64,000 nucleotides of DNA from Ophiura sarsii. Its lineage: Eukaryota; Echinodermata; Ophiuroidea; Amphilepidida; Ophiuridae. The position numbers and the translations under genes were made by a program. The stretch lies in contig CM069454.1 in assembly GCA_035610835.1 (NCBI GenBank), positions 60,804,580-60,868,579 of the forward strand, written 5' to 3'. This document shows, one piece after another, positions 49,389-60,295 of the stretch; within the stretch, counting starts at the first letter, position 1, and each line of letters begins with the position of its first letter. The notes below the pieces were generated by a model. That model was not told where the DNA came from, made no database searches, and saw nothing but the letters and a program-made list of their open reading frames with translations.

Positions 49389-51025
49389 CGGGTATGAACT
49401 CTTCTTTCATGACTGGTCTTATTGCTCGATCGAGAGAAACTCTTATCACAGTATGCACATTGGTATGGTTTCTCTTTTATATGAATCCTTTCATGTATAG
49501 CCATATAACTTGATTTGGAAAAACTCTTATCACAGTATGCACAATGGTACGGTTTTTCTTTTGCATGAACTCTTCTTTCATGACTGGTCTTATTGCTCGA
49601 TCGAGAGAAACTCTTATCACAGTATGCACATTGGTATGGTTTTTCTATTATATGAATCCTTTCATGTATAGCCATAGAACTTGATTTGGAAAAACTCTTA
49701 TCACAGTATGCACAATGGTACGGTTTTTCTTTTGTATGAACTCTCTCATGACTGACCTTATTGCTCGATCGAGAGAAACTCTTATCACAGTATGCACATT
49801 GGTATGGTTTCTCTTTTGTATGAATTCTTTCATGACTGATCTTACTGCTCGACCGAGAGAAATTCTTTTCACAATATGCACATTGGAATGGTTTTTCTTT
49901 CGTATGAATTCGTTCATGATTGGTCTTACTACTTAAACCTGAGAAACTCTTATCACAGTATGCACATCGGTATGGTTTCTTTTTGGTATGGATCCTTTCA
50001 TGACTGGTTTTCTTACTTGAATCAGAGAATATCTTGTCACAGTATGAACATTGGAATGGCTTTTCATTCGTATGAATTCTTTCATGAACGATCTTAGTAC
50101 TTAAACTAGAAAAACTCTTGTCACAGTATGCACATTGGTATGGTTTTTCCTTCGTATGAATTCTTTCATGATTGGTCTTCTGACCTGAATTAGAGAAACT
50201 ATTGTCACAGTATGCGCATTGGTGTGGTTTCTCGTTGGTATGAATTCTTTCATGTCTAGCTTTAGAACTTGAATCGAAAAAACCCTTATCACAGTATGCA
50301 CAATTGTATGGTTTTTCTTTAGTATGGATTCTTTCATGAATGGTCTTACTGTTCGACCGAGAGAAACTCCTTTCACAATATGCACATTGGTATGGTTTCT
50401 CTTTGGTATGACTCCTTTCATGTATAGCCATAGAACTTGAATTGGAAAAACTCTTATCACAGTATGCACAATGGTACGGTTTTTCTTTCGTATGAACTCT
50501 TCTTTCATGACTGATCTTATTGCTCGGCCGAGAAAAACTCTTATCACAATATGCACATTGGTATGGTTTCTCTTTGGTATGAATCTTTAAATGCCTGTTC
50601 TTATGGCTAGACTGAGAGAAACTCTTATCACAGTATCCACATTGGTATGGTTTTTCTTTTGTATGAATTCTCTCATGTTTGGTCTTACTACTTGAATCAG
50701 AGAAACTCTTATCACAATAGGCACACGGGTATGGTTTCTTTCTGGTATGAAGCTTTTCATGCCTGGTCTCTTTATCTGGATTGGAGTGTAAATGCTTATC
50801 ACAGTATGACCACGTTGTATTCTTGCAGTGATGACCAAAAGGCATCTGACTTCTCTTCTTAGGTTTGGATGAACCCCAATATCGACGCATTTGCATTCCA
50901 TGATGACGCAGGTGTATTTTATACCGGTCGAAAATACCAAACATTGTATATTTGCAATACCTGCAAACAAATGGCATCAGATGACAACCGCTCATCGTTC
51001 GGTTTCTTTGACTTGGTGTATGCAT
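49346..51025 (-). CDS. C2H2 poly-zinc-finger protein, 559 aa
   Basis: This uninterrupted frame is probably a nuclear nucleic-acid-binding protein. A first, divergent finger lies at about residues 20-41 and a broken second one at about 66-93 (one Cys missing). Sixteen near-identical C2H2 fingers follow from about residue 97, each 28 residues with '[17 protein letters not shown]' linkers and cores. Several have HERRVH spacing (H-x4-H) in place of H-x3-H. There is no KRAB, BTB or SCAN domain. The start ATG (51025) has an in-frame stop just upstream, and an acceptor-like 'tttgtttttgcag' lies slightly further upstream. The last residues (from 'RGSYKTK') are out of frame because of a small insertion, so the natural protein was longer by at least one finger. 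DNA target unknown. Confidence 0.85.
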   Translation of the reverse strand: MHTPSQRNRTMSGCHLMPFVCRYCKYTMFGIFDRYKIHLRHHGMQMRRYWGSSKPKKRSQMPFGHHCKNTTWSYCDKHLHSNPDKETRHEKLHTRKKPYPCAYCDKSFSDSSSKTKHERIHTKEKPYQCGYCDKSFSQSSHKNRHLKIHTKEKPYQCAYCDKSFSRPSNKISHERRVHTKEKPYHCAYCDKSFSNSSSMAIHERSHTKEKPYQCAYCERSFSRSNSKTIHERIHTKEKPYNCAYCDKGFFDSSSKARHERIHTNEKPHQCAYCDNSFSNSGQKTNHERIHTKEKPYQCAYCDKSFSSLSTKIVHERIHTNEKPFQCSYCDKIFSDSSKKTSHERIHTKKKPYRCAYCDKSFSGLSSKTNHERIHTKEKPFQCAYCEKNFSRSSSKISHERIHTKEKPYQCAYCDKSFSRSSNKVSHERVHTKEKPYHCAYCDKSFSKSSSMAIHERIHIIEKPYQCAYCDKSFSRSSNKTSHERRVHAKEKPYHCAYCDKSFSKSSYMAIHERIHIKEKPYQCAYCDKSFSRSSNKTSHERRVHTRGSYKTKTVPLCIL

Positions 51026-52136
51026 TTAAATGTCAATATGTCTGCAAAAACAAACGATTTTGTTATTAACATTGTTGGCATTGAAAAGCTGAGACGCAGT
51101 TAAAAAGGCTATCATGTCTAATGATATCAACGCCGAAAAATAAAAAAAGGGTATATTTTTTTTAAATTGCTGAATTTTTTGTTACAACAAGTTTCAACAT
51201 TTAACCAAAACATGAGGCAGTCACCACCACCTTTGACAATAATTGGTCACTTAGTATCAAATTAAATGTCAAAGAACTGTAATCACTATCAATGTGTATG
51301 ATAAACATATCACTTAACCCCAACTCTAGATCACCACACGACAACAGATTTCTTTTCCGACCCCTAAAATTCACCAGAAAGGTCACCCCTCCCCCCTCCT
51401 CCTTTCCATGAATGTATATAGTGTCTTGAAAAGTTTGGCGAGCCATTATTATCCCGCCATGACTCGGAGTTGGAGTTGTCCGAATATATGGCATGAATAA
51501 TTAGGGATGAATGAACCAATAAGGTGCAGGATTGGTCATCAGTTGGTTAGGATTGTTACAATCTGGTCTGATGTAGATTTTTATTCCGTTGCCATAACAA
51601 TTTACATTTACAATCACCACACGCTCTATAGGACTATGTTCAATAAATGCATATATTTATTATGCTGTGTGTTACGACTTTTTTTTTACGAGACACATTT
51701 ACATTTTACGAGAAAGAAAACATCCTACTGTACATGTCGACTATGTATTGCTAAAATGGACACACCCACCTTAACTGGTGTCGTTCTCGCAGTAATATAA
51801 CTGAGGTAAATGTCTATCCAATTTCACGAGCAGAACAGTTAGCAGGTTAGTAGAAGCTTATCATGATAAACCGGGCATCACTAAATGTTGACTCGAAACT
51901 CGATGAAAAGTAGCACACGTTTAAAACTGCATACGTGGTCCAGTTAAATAATATCATGGTTATTGCTAGAAATCATTTTCCATGATTCACAAACAAACAA
52001 AATGGTATTCAACTAACTGTATGCTGTGTGAATGCCTTGGTTTTACCACGGTTTTACGCAAGTATATTGACAGACGTCCTGACAACCGGTCAAATGTGGA
52101 CACCCTAGCATACTGAAAACTAGTGTTTCCTTCTAT
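51026..52136. other. no gene recognised
   Basis: This is the 5' side of the zinc-finger frame. 'tttgtttttgcag' on the minus strand (about 51042-51054) could be a splice acceptor for a 5' noncoding exon. Other frames lack domains. Confidence 0.4.
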
Positions 52137-52245
52137 ACATGCAGTCAGACGATGGTGGATACGAAAACGAATGAAATTGTGAGCCTCCGTTGGTTTCGAT
52201 TGGATCATTTGATTATTGAGTGACCCCAGAAAATTCATCACACTT
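52137..52245 (+). repeat. flanking repeat, left copy
   Basis: Aligns with 57100-57207 in the same orientation ('cagacgatggtggatacgaa', 'cctccgttggtttc', 'aaaattcatca'). The two copies bracket the LTR element. Confidence 0.7.
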
Positions 52246-52293
52246 TGACACTTTGGGGTGGGTGGGTGGGTTGGGGAGAGGGGAGGTGGGGGT

Positions 52294-52497
52294 TGTCATA
52301 TTATCATGAACTACTTTAATATGTGCAACCACATCGCATCAATAATGTTATATGTGATGCGTCTCAAGTGTTACGATCTTAACAGTATCACTGCGCATTA
52401 TATCATCTCAGCTAAACATGAATAAAGATGTTGTCAACTGTCGTAACTTCGGTTTCCTTTGAGTGAGTTCCTTTACTACAAACTAGAGAATATTACA
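52294..52497 (+). repeat. 5' LTR of a Ty3/gypsy element
   Basis: Begins tgtcatattatcatgaac and ends gagaatattaca, a TGT...ACA LTR directly followed by the primer binding site. The first 187 bases are identical to 56914-57100. An AATAAA-like 'gaataaag' lies at about 52421. Confidence 0.92.
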
Positions 52498-52525
52498 TGG
52501 TGGCAGCGGTGGGATACGAACCCAC
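52498..52525 (+). other. primer binding site, tRNA-Leu type
   Basis: 'tggtggcagcggtgggat' and the following 'cgaaccca' are complementary to the 3' end of animal tRNA-Leu (…CCCACCGCTGCCACCA), with a single mismatch over the extended match, by recall of the tRNA sequence. It primes minus-strand cDNA synthesis. It starts immediately after the LTR. Confidence 0.75.
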
Positions 52526-52544
52526 GCCACCGAGTGGACTTCAT

Positions 52545-53277
52545 CACACCAAACAACGTTTGAAGAGGTCAAGAAAATGATGGCCAAAGAAGTAACATTA
52601 GCTTACTTTGATGTAAACAAACCAAGTGTACTTGAAGTAGACGCATCTTCAGGAGTGGGAGCTGCCCTTACGCAAGAGGGGCAAGTCATCGCATTCGCGT
52701 CAAAATCGCTGACTGAAACAGAACAACGATACGCAAACATCGAAAGAGAAATGTTAGCAGTGGTTTATTTAGCATGCGAAAAATTCCACATGTACGTCTA
52801 TGGCAAGCCATTTGTGGTCGAAAGTGACCATAAACCACTTGAGATGATAAACCACTTGAGATGATTCATCTCAAGAACCTTATGTCAGCGCCACCAAGAC
52901 TCCAGCGTATGCTATTGAGACTACAAGGTTATGACGTCACAATTCGCTATAAGCCCGGAAAAGAGATGCTACTCTCTGATGGACTCTCGCGCCTGAACCC
53001 CTTGAAGGAGCAATCCTTTGAGAAAGAAAATGTACAAATCAACTTCGTACAATTCTCAGACAACAAGATTGAGACACTCAAGGAAGCGACGAGCAGTGAC
53101 CCGGAACTAGCAGCACTACGTGATGGCCTGAAAAACGACACATGGTACCCAAACCTATTCAACCTTTACTGGGCATTTCGAGACGAATTATCAATAGAAA
53201 ACGGTCTCGTCCTGAAAGGTGGTAGGATTGTAATACCTACAACCCAGCAAAACAACATCCTAGAAAAAAATCCATGA
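52545..53277 (+). pseudogene. gypsy pol remnant: RT end and RNase H, frameshifted
   Basis: The end of RT ('FEEVKKMM') leads into RNase H with 'VLEVDASSGVGAALTQ', 'YANIEREMLAVV' and 'VVESDHKPLE'. The frame is broken at about 52850 by a 17-bp tandem duplication of 'aaaccacttgagatgat'. It resumes with 'RYKPGKEMLLSDGLSR' and is broken again near 53270 at an A run. Gag, protease and most of RT are absent, so coding begins only about 60 bases after the primer site. Non-autonomous. Confidence 0.88.
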
Positions 53278-53771
53278 AGCGCATCAAGGCATCACAAAGT
53301 GTCAACTTCGCGCCAAGAGTTGTGTTTTCTGGAAGAATCTCCGACAAAGACATAGAAGAGTTGATCAGACAATGTCCCATTTGTCAAGAATATCAAAAGT
53401 CCAACCCTCCAGAGCCTTTGATGCCTCATGAATTCCCCACGAGAGCATGGCAGATTATTGGAACCGACTTATTCTACTTGAACGGTGACGAATACCTGAT
53501 CATCGCAGATTACTACTCAAAATTCCAGATGGTCCGTCCCATTCCAAAAGGACGTTCAAATAGCGGAACTATCATAAACATCATATGAAGGAAATCTTCT
53601 CAGAACAAGGTGTTGTAGATACCGTCATCTCAGACAATGGAAGTCAGTACAGCTGCCGGCAATTCAAACAGTTTGCAACGGAATGGAATTTCAAACACAT
53701 CACTTCAAGCCCCCGGTATGCACAATCTAATGGTTTCATTGAACGGCAAGTACAAACAGTCAAAGCTACAA
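53278..53771 (+). pseudogene. gypsy integrase core, broken by frameshifts and an insertion
   Basis: It shows the zinc-finger end 'RQCPICQEYQ', then the catalytic core: D in 'IGTDLFYLNGD', D in 'ISDNGSQYS', and E in 'FIERQVQTVK' with 35 residues between the last two, the D,D35E signature. Frame changes occur at about 53275, in the 53280-53340 stretch, and at 53585 (an extra 'at'). The core ends abruptly at 53771, where another mobile element begins. The remainder resumes at 56065. Confidence 0.9.
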
Positions 53772-54008
53772 CTAGATATGACTCCGGTCTAAGACCAGGG
53801 GACCTTGATTTTTGTCTTGTTCCTGACCGTTTTAAGTGCAAATCACGTTTTGACCCCTTATGACCCCTGTGTGACCTTTGACCCCGAACTGTGAAGACCC
53901 TATATGTAAGTCAGGTAGGGGGTCCTACTGACCATATCTCGTGATTATAGCATGTAAACTGTAGGAGGAGAAGCATATTAAGTAATACAAGTGAAAATTA
54001 ACATTTTG

Positions 54009-55170
54009 ACCCCTAGTGACCCCTTTTTGACCTTTGACCTGGTCAAAATGATTGACTTATTTTCTTGGCTCATCAAATCAAACAAGATGCAATAAACCTG
54101 GTCCAAATCGGAGCATGTCTTAACTTTTACCCCTGTAAAGTTCAATGACCCCTAGTGACCCCTTCTTGACCTTTGACCTGGTCAATATGATTAACTTATT
54201 TTCTTGGCCCATCAATTCAAACAAGATGCAACAAACCCGGTCCAAATCGGAGCATGTCTTAACTTTTACCCTATTAAAGTTCAATGACCCCTAGTGACCC
54301 CTTCTTGACCTTTGACCTGGTCAATATGATTGACTTATTTTCTTAGCTCATCAATCCAAACAAGATGCCAAAAAACCGGTCCAAATCTGAGCATGTCTTA
54401 ACTTTTACCCCTGTAAAGTTCAATGACCCCTAGTGACCCCTTCTTGACCTTTGACCTGGTCAATATGATTGACTTATTTTCTTGGCTCATCAATCCAAAC
54501 AAGATGCAAAAAAATCCGGTCCAAATCGGAGCATGTCTTAACTTTTACCCCTGTAAAGTTCAATTACCCCTAGTGAGTAGTGACCCCTTCTTGACCTTTG
54601 ACCTGGTCAATATGATTGACTTATTTTCTTGGCTCATCAATCCAAACAAGATGCAACAAACTCGGTCCAAATCGGAGCATGTCTTAACTTTTACCTTTGT
54701 AAAGTTCAATGACCCTTAGTGACCCCTTCTTGAACTTTGACCTGGTCAATATGATTGACTTATCTTCTTGGCTCATCAATCCAAACAAGATGCAACAAAC
54801 CCGGTTCAAATCGGAGCATGTCTTAACTGTTACCCTTGTAAAGTTCAATGACCCCTAGTGACCCCTTCTTGACCTTTGACCTGGTCAATATTATTGACTT
54901 TGTTTCTTGGCCCATCAATCCAAACAAGATGCAACAAACCCGGTCCAAATCGGAGCATGTCTTAACATTTACCTCTGTAAAGTTCAATGACCCCTAGTGA
55001 CCCCTTCTTGACCTTTGACTTGGTCAATATGATTGACTTATTTTCTTGGCTTATCAATCCAAACAAGATGCAACAAACTCGGTTCAAATCAGAGCATGTC
55101 TTAACTTTTACCCCTGTAAAGTTCAATGACCCCTAGTGACCCCATATGACATGTCATTTTTGATCTCTTA
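54009..55170 (+). repeat. 139-bp minisatellite, about 8 units
   Basis: Units start with gacccctagtgacccc at 54009, 54147, 54286, 54425, 54565, 54711, 54850, 54989 and 55128. Steps are mostly 138-140 bp, with one of 146 bp caused by a small insertion. Each holds 'gacctttgacctggtcaata' and 'ggtccaaatcggagcatg'. Confidence 0.95.
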
Positions 55171-55341
55171 AGACCCTATATGAGCATGGACCTTTTGACC
55201 AATTATGAAGGTCATGAGTCATTTCCTCTGAGACAAGAAGCATTTTAAGTGATCGAATTGAAAATTTACATTTTGACCCCTAGTGACCCCAAATGATTTT
55301 TAATTTTAAAAACCTAACTATTATACATGCGTACGGTTATA

Positions 55342-55763
55342 AGGCCAAACAAAAATAAAAGTTTGTCTCAAAGCTTGCGAAGGCTTCAAAATTGGGCGAC
55401 GCGCGCTGTTTTTTGTCTTCCATTTTTTTTTTTTTTTACATTTTTTTATTTGTGTGGCAATTTTTACTCTTACTATTTGCAACCGTTGACACTTTCTGAT
55501 ATTTGTTTTTTCTATTTGAAATGAATATTGTGATGTAGTTGTGTATAAGAACAATTGAGCAGCGTTTTTTTGAAGACCTGAGTCATGTAAAAGTTTGAGA
55601 AAAGGAAAATCTGCCGATATTTTTAATAAAAACTCGAAATAAAAATTTGTAGGGAAAAAAAAAATTGATTTGACAATTTTCTGCATTTCAGACGCGGTAT
55701 TTTGGCATTTCAAAACCAATGCGCGCGCAAGCTTTGAGACGAACCATTTATTTTGTTTGGCCT
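55342..55763. mobile_element. TIR element nested in the Helentron-like element
   Basis: 'aggccaaacaaaaataaaag' at the left and 'tttattttgtttggcct' at the right are inverted copies. Similarity continues through 'gtctcaaagcttgcg', about 38 bp with several mismatches. The interior is T-rich with no gene. Target duplication unclear. The minus frame at 55321-55719 is an artefact. Confidence 0.65.
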
Positions 55764-56064
55764 AAGGAATATGTGGACCAATTTTGATGATCCTAGGTCA
55801 TTTCACTAAATTGGAAATGCGTTTTAAGTGAAAAACACGTTTTGACCCCTAGTGACCCCTGTGTGACCTTTGACCCCAAACTGTGAAGATCCTATATGTA
55901 GGTCAGGTAGGGTGTCCTACTGACTAAATCTGGTGATTGTAGCATGTAAACTGTAGGAGAAGAAGCATTTTGTAGAAATATTGCAAGAAGAAGAAGCAGA
56001 AGCAGATGATGATGAAAGAAACGGCAGAGATAGAGTACCTGGATTTTTGAAAAAATCAAGGTAA

Positions 56065-56660
56065 TGAAAAAAGCAAAGCAATCTAACGGTGATCTACAGA
56101 AGGTTGTTGTGTTTACGGACAACACCGATTGACAACCACCTGCCCTCACCTGCAGAATTGTTATACAACAGGAAGATAAAAGCTATAACCTTCCTGTAAA
56201 GATAACCAACACACTACCCAACAAAGACAACGTAACAGAAAGACTCCAAACGAGACAAGAAAAGGAGAAAGACTACTATGACCGAAAGGCACATGTGCAA
56301 CCGCCATTGCACATAGGGCAGAAGGTCCGCGTACAAAAGCAAGACACCAAGAAATGGGTACCCGCAACAATAAAAGCCAAACGAGCAGAACCGCGTTCAT
56401 ATGACGTGCACATACAAAACAAAGTGCTACGAAGAAACAGACGCGACATCCGCGAAACTGGCGAGAAAACACAGAACGATGAAAACAACCAAGACAATGA
56501 AGTTGTTGACATAACGCAAAGTCACACACAACATAATGACACAGCACCGATACAACAAGCAATTACAAACACTGAAAATGCTGAAAACGTCTATCACACT
56601 AGATCAGGACGAGCTAGCGTTAAACCAGCGAAATTGAACCTTCAAAGCAAGCGCCTTTAA
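56065..56660 (+). pseudogene. gypsy integrase C-terminal part, resumed after the insertion
   Basis: It resumes with 'tgaaaaaagcaaag', continuing the integrase after the D,D35E core. One frame change occurs near 56110. From about 56190 the frame is open to TAA at 56660. It contains 'HIGQKVRVQKQDTKKWVPAT' and 'YDVHIQNKVLRRNRRDIRET', the C-terminal chromatin- or DNA-binding part, then an Asn/Thr/Glu-rich tail. The only long intact stretch is 56295-56660. Confidence 0.85.
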
Positions 56661-56901
56661 GTTCGCTGTTCGCACCAGCGTCAAATTAAGCTGCACGCTG
56701 CTGCAACTCATGTGCTGTATCTATTTGCCAATTTAGACAGTGTTGGCCTTTCTTTTCATATTATTGTTTCATCTATTTAGCATCTTATAAGAAATGCTTA
56801 TCTCCAGACAATAACTTGATCTATCAAACCTGAACTTTAAATATGATATTTCAGATCAAGTGACCCATTGACAATTTGATACAAACAAGTCATTATCTTC
56901 T

Positions 56902-56913
56902 GAAGAAGAGGGA
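56902..56913 (+). other. polypurine tract
   Basis: gaagaagaggga lies directly before the 3' LTR (TGTCAT...). This is the plus-strand primer site of LTR retrotransposons. Confidence 0.85.
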
Positions 56914-57100
56914 TGTCATATTATCATGAACTACTTTAATATGTGCAACCACATCGCATCAATAATGTTATATGTGATGCGTCTCAAGTGTTACGATCTT
57001 AACAGTATCACTGCGCATTATATCATCTCAGCTAAACATGAATAAAGATGTTGTCAACTGTCGTAACTTCGGTTTCCTTTGAGTGAGTTCCTTTACTACA
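56914..57100 (+). repeat. 3' LTR, last 17 bases missing
   Basis: 187 bases are identical to the 5' LTR, but the terminal 'aactagagaatattaca' is absent. The sequence passes straight into the flanking repeat at 57100. No short target duplication can therefore be read. Confidence 0.88.
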
Positions 57101-57207
57101 TATAATACAGACGACGGTGGCTACGAACGGCCGTTAATTTTGAATTTCCGTTGGTTTCAATGTAACAATGGATTTTGATTATATGACCCCATAAAATTCA
57201 TCATAGG
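57101..57207 (+). repeat. flanking repeat, right copy
   Basis: This is the partner of 52137-52245: 'cagacgacggtggctacgaa', 'ttccgttggtttcaatg', 'gaccccataaaattcatca'. Confidence 0.7.
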
Positions 57208-58740
57208 TTAGAAGAAAATTTTTCCAATCCAAAACCGTTCGGGATGGCTAATCATCCCAATTGTAAATGCTATTTTTTGAATTTAAACCGTTGTTAAGCG
57301 GTCGTCCCATTCACTTGATCAGGTAACCTCGTTCGCATATTTTAACCTGAATACTCGTGAATACGCCTATGTCCAGCGTCGTCTGATATAATATCAATAT
57401 AATGCTAGCGCCCTCTACTATATATATCTTCCAGGTACTAGATAAATAGTTCCGGAGAAAAACACGAGATATTCACAACTCAACTGTTTGTAGAAAATAG
57501 TACCTAGCAAAAAGTATTACAGTATCCTAATCGTCCCGAGGAAAACAAAGTTGTAGTGAATTGTGCGTAAATTGATTAAAACTACTGCCTATTATCTGAA
57601 CATTGCAAACGTGCTAAGAAACGTCACGGCAAGTTCAATCGAACGAAAAACGCTCGGAATGATACGTAAACCGGACTATATAAGTGGAAAGGCTGAATTA
57701 TTTAGTGGTGTGCCCTCGATAAGTTGATTAAATGTTGATGAGTTTCGCTCGTATCAAAAGTTTTGAAATTCAAAGTTATCTGCTATTTTACAAAAGCTGA
57801 GATTGATAGGTTTTGAAATGCAAAACATCAGTTAGCCAGACCTGTTATAATGCAGTTTAGTTAAGTTTCGCTCTAGAGAAGTTGACAATAACTGACAAAC
57901 TAAGCTTATTTAAACAACTTTTATCACATTTTTGACAGTAAATTTCATCCGAGTCATTTTTTAAGGAAGCCCATCCTTCGTATGATTGGGCTTTTGAAAT
58001 GTATACACAAGGGATCTGATTGGTATACTCTGATCAACTTTAGCCCAAACAAATTTCATCTCTTTTTTACCGGCACAGGGGTAAAAATTGGCCTAATTTT
58101 CATTGAGCCGATAGAGAAGCCCGCGTAGAGAATGTTTCGGTTGGTAGCCCAAAAAAGGCATGTTCATACACCCATCGTTGCGCATCGGTCGACGTCGACG
58201 GATAATTATATAGTTGACATTGTTTCAACTCGCGCACCGATGTCCTTCGACGTCGGCTGATGCGCAACGATGATTCCTCAGCGTCAAATGTGGCTGGTGT
58301 TTATAGCATGCACAGCGTTGCGCGACTGTTTTGGAATGCAGTGAGTGCATGAACACGTTCAACCTTAGGATGAACGCGAGCGCCCATCACTCTGTTACAG
58401 TCATTTTACCCGAGTCGTTCCTAATTGAACTGGAATTAAATGTATAATTAATTTGAATTAAACTACATTTTCAAATTTAAATTATTTCACATTGAATGTT
58501 AAGGTTTGCAATAGAATTTAGGACTAGAATAATACAAGTGTGGCAATTACAAGCTTTTTCTCGCTAACTATTTGGAACTTAAATTGAATTAAATTAAGTT
58601 TTATAATAAAATGTAGATTATTTCACTTTAAAAAAGTAGCCCAATTTGCATTGAATATATCGGTAGCCCAATTAAATTGAATTAAATTTTTAAAAAAATA
58701 GGCTGCGTGCGTAAAAAAACCTTGACTTATTGTGTCCTTA
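57208..58740. other. no gene recognised
   Basis: 'tcgacgtcgacgg' and 'ccttcgacgtcggctgatgc' near 58190-58270 form an imperfect inverted pair around 'gcatcg'/'cgatg' motifs. The rest is AT-rich with no exon or element end that I can support. Confidence 0.4.
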
Positions 58741-58907
58741 AATAGAATTATGACAGGGTGACTTGCTCGCCTGACACAACTGTGACCCGGGTTCAATTCT
58801 TAGGGGGCGCCGCGGACCTACATGCGAGGCCGGAGGCCGACACGTGGATAGCCCGCCGCAGGCGCTAGTAAGAAACAAAACCGCAGGCGCCGGAGGGCCA
58901 AGATGAT
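58741..58907 (+). mobile_element. GC-rich tRNA-like SINE fragment
   Basis: 'tgtgacccgggttcaattct' (B-box-like, about 58780) is followed by a GC-rich segment with 'gaggccggaggccgac' and two 'gcaggcgc' copies. It may be a tRNA-derived SINE head. The A box is unclear. Confidence 0.35.
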
Positions 58908-59084
58908 GACGTCAACCGCTTTTTTTTTTGAAAAAAAGGACCAATTGTTAACACACACAATGTCGTAAGATCCAACTCATTTGCACTGTGCGATCGATAG
59001 CCCCGTCAATCCTGGCTAATACACACACATACACATCGAAAGACCCCAATGGGTCCTTTCTTCTCGTGCTGTGTATTGGAAATG

Positions 59085-59285
59085 CGACTTTTGAAAACGG
59101 GATTTTGTTCTTCTTCTTTAAATGGTGCTAATCATGGTTTATCATTGTTGTTAGGGGGCAAATTTTGTATCAAATTATGCCTAAAAATTCATCTAAATGC
59201 CTATCTAGCCTGTTTGGTAAAAAAAATTTGAATGTTACTCAAAATGACATAAACAAAGTGGTACACTTTCTTTTGTTGAACCCTT
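59085..59285 (-). repeat. dispersed repeat copy (39597 family)
   Basis: This is the complement of 39597-39795, with 'ttgttagggggcaaatt', 'aaatgcctatctagcctg' and 'ctcaaaatgacataaacaaa'. Confidence 0.7.
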
Positions 59286-60295
59286 TATATTATAACACAT
59301 ACAAATAATTAACAAAGCTGTTGTGAGTTATATTTATCAGTATGAAATATGATATATCTAAAGGGCGTGTTGGTAGCCATAATATTCACACAATGTATTA
59401 AGAATTTAATACGCACATAAATTATAGTATTTTGCTTTATACTTATACAAATGATGAACATTATATTGTTGTATTTTACAGTAATTAAATACTGGTGTAC
59501 GAGCCTAGTATATTTGATACTGTAAGCATACTGACTAGTTATAGTGTCGGAGTTATTTTTATATATTTTTAAGGTGTTCGGTACTCTGTAGCGGACATTT
59601 TAAATATATCCAGAATTTGCCACAGAGATGTATACCTTTTGCTGAACATGCTAAATATTAAAAAAAACATGGCGAAGGTCATCTTAACCATACACATATG
59701 AAGAGTTTATTTCCAAAAGGCGCTAACTCCATAAAAATGAAATAGGAGAAAAGCAACGTTTTTTAATATGAGGATGTTGCACTTCTGTGATTAAGTTTAT
59801 TTTCTGCCCAATGAAAAATACCACACGTGGAAGCTTAAAAACGTGTTTGAATTAATTTTTTTATTTCCACTGTATTTCCTATGTCTTTCTTTCTTTTCAG
59901 AAACGAGTGGAGTTAGCGCCGTTTGGAACAAAAATGTCTCGACCAATTTTCAGAAACCACTTTTCCAAAAAAATCTGCACCTGAAAGACATTGTCAAATA
60001 ACATTGAAAACAGAAAACCGCATTCAAATACCTCAAATACCTTACATTTTTTGAATTATGATATTTTGTTATTTCGTAAGAAAACTGTAATTTTTGATAA
60101 TTTTGCACATATTTTGAAACAACAATTGTGTTCGTGTGCAATTTTCAAAACAAAAATCCCAATAATCTTACGTTTTTTTCATTGAATTTTATTAAGGAGA
60201 TTCATATCAATGTTCTACCACCATAAAAGAAAACACCATATTTCTACAATTTTGGCCTTAAAATAGTGAATTATATTCATTTTTCCGGGAATTTC
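59286..60295. other. no gene; small inverted pair 59716/59922
   Basis: 'aaaggcgctaactcca' at about 59716 and 'tggagttagcgccgttt' ending at about 59922 are inverted copies about 170 bp apart. It could be a small MITE, but no target duplication is seen. Confidence 0.45.

Larger units (their letters stand above)
53829..55981 (+). repeat. two roughly 165-bp direct repeats bracketing the minisatellite
   Basis: 53829-53993 and 55816-55981 share 'cacgttttgacccc', 'gacccctgtgtgacctttga', 'ctatatgta.gtcaggtagg' and 'agcatgtaaactgtagga'. They are the outer arms of the Helentron-like element's body. Confidence 0.85.
53772..56064 (-). mobile_element. Helitron/Helentron-like non-autonomous element, 2293 bp
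   Basis: Insertion between 53771 and 56065 is exact with respect to the integrase coding sequence. Read on the minus strand, the 3' end (at 53772) is CTAG followed by host T. A GGTCTTAGACC hairpin (53786-53796) lies 10 bases inside that end. A perfect 12-bp inverted repeat, accttgattttt, lies subterminally (53802-53813) and near the other end (56051-56062). The target reads A|T or T|T and is not duplicated. These are Helitron-superfamily traits; subterminal inverted repeats plus an internal minisatellite fit Helentron-associated elements. No Rep/helicase is encoded. Confidence 0.7.

Noticed and set aside
49648..50970. Additional frames across the zinc-finger array on both strands
   Set aside because: They are frame-shifted readings of the 84-bp finger repeat; only the C2H2 frame makes sense.
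52498..52530. tRNA gene fragment at 'gggatacgaacccacgcc'
   Set aside because: Its position right after the LTR end makes it the primer binding site.
54423..54719. 98-residue repeated frame
   Set aside because: Chance open frame in the 139-bp minisatellite.
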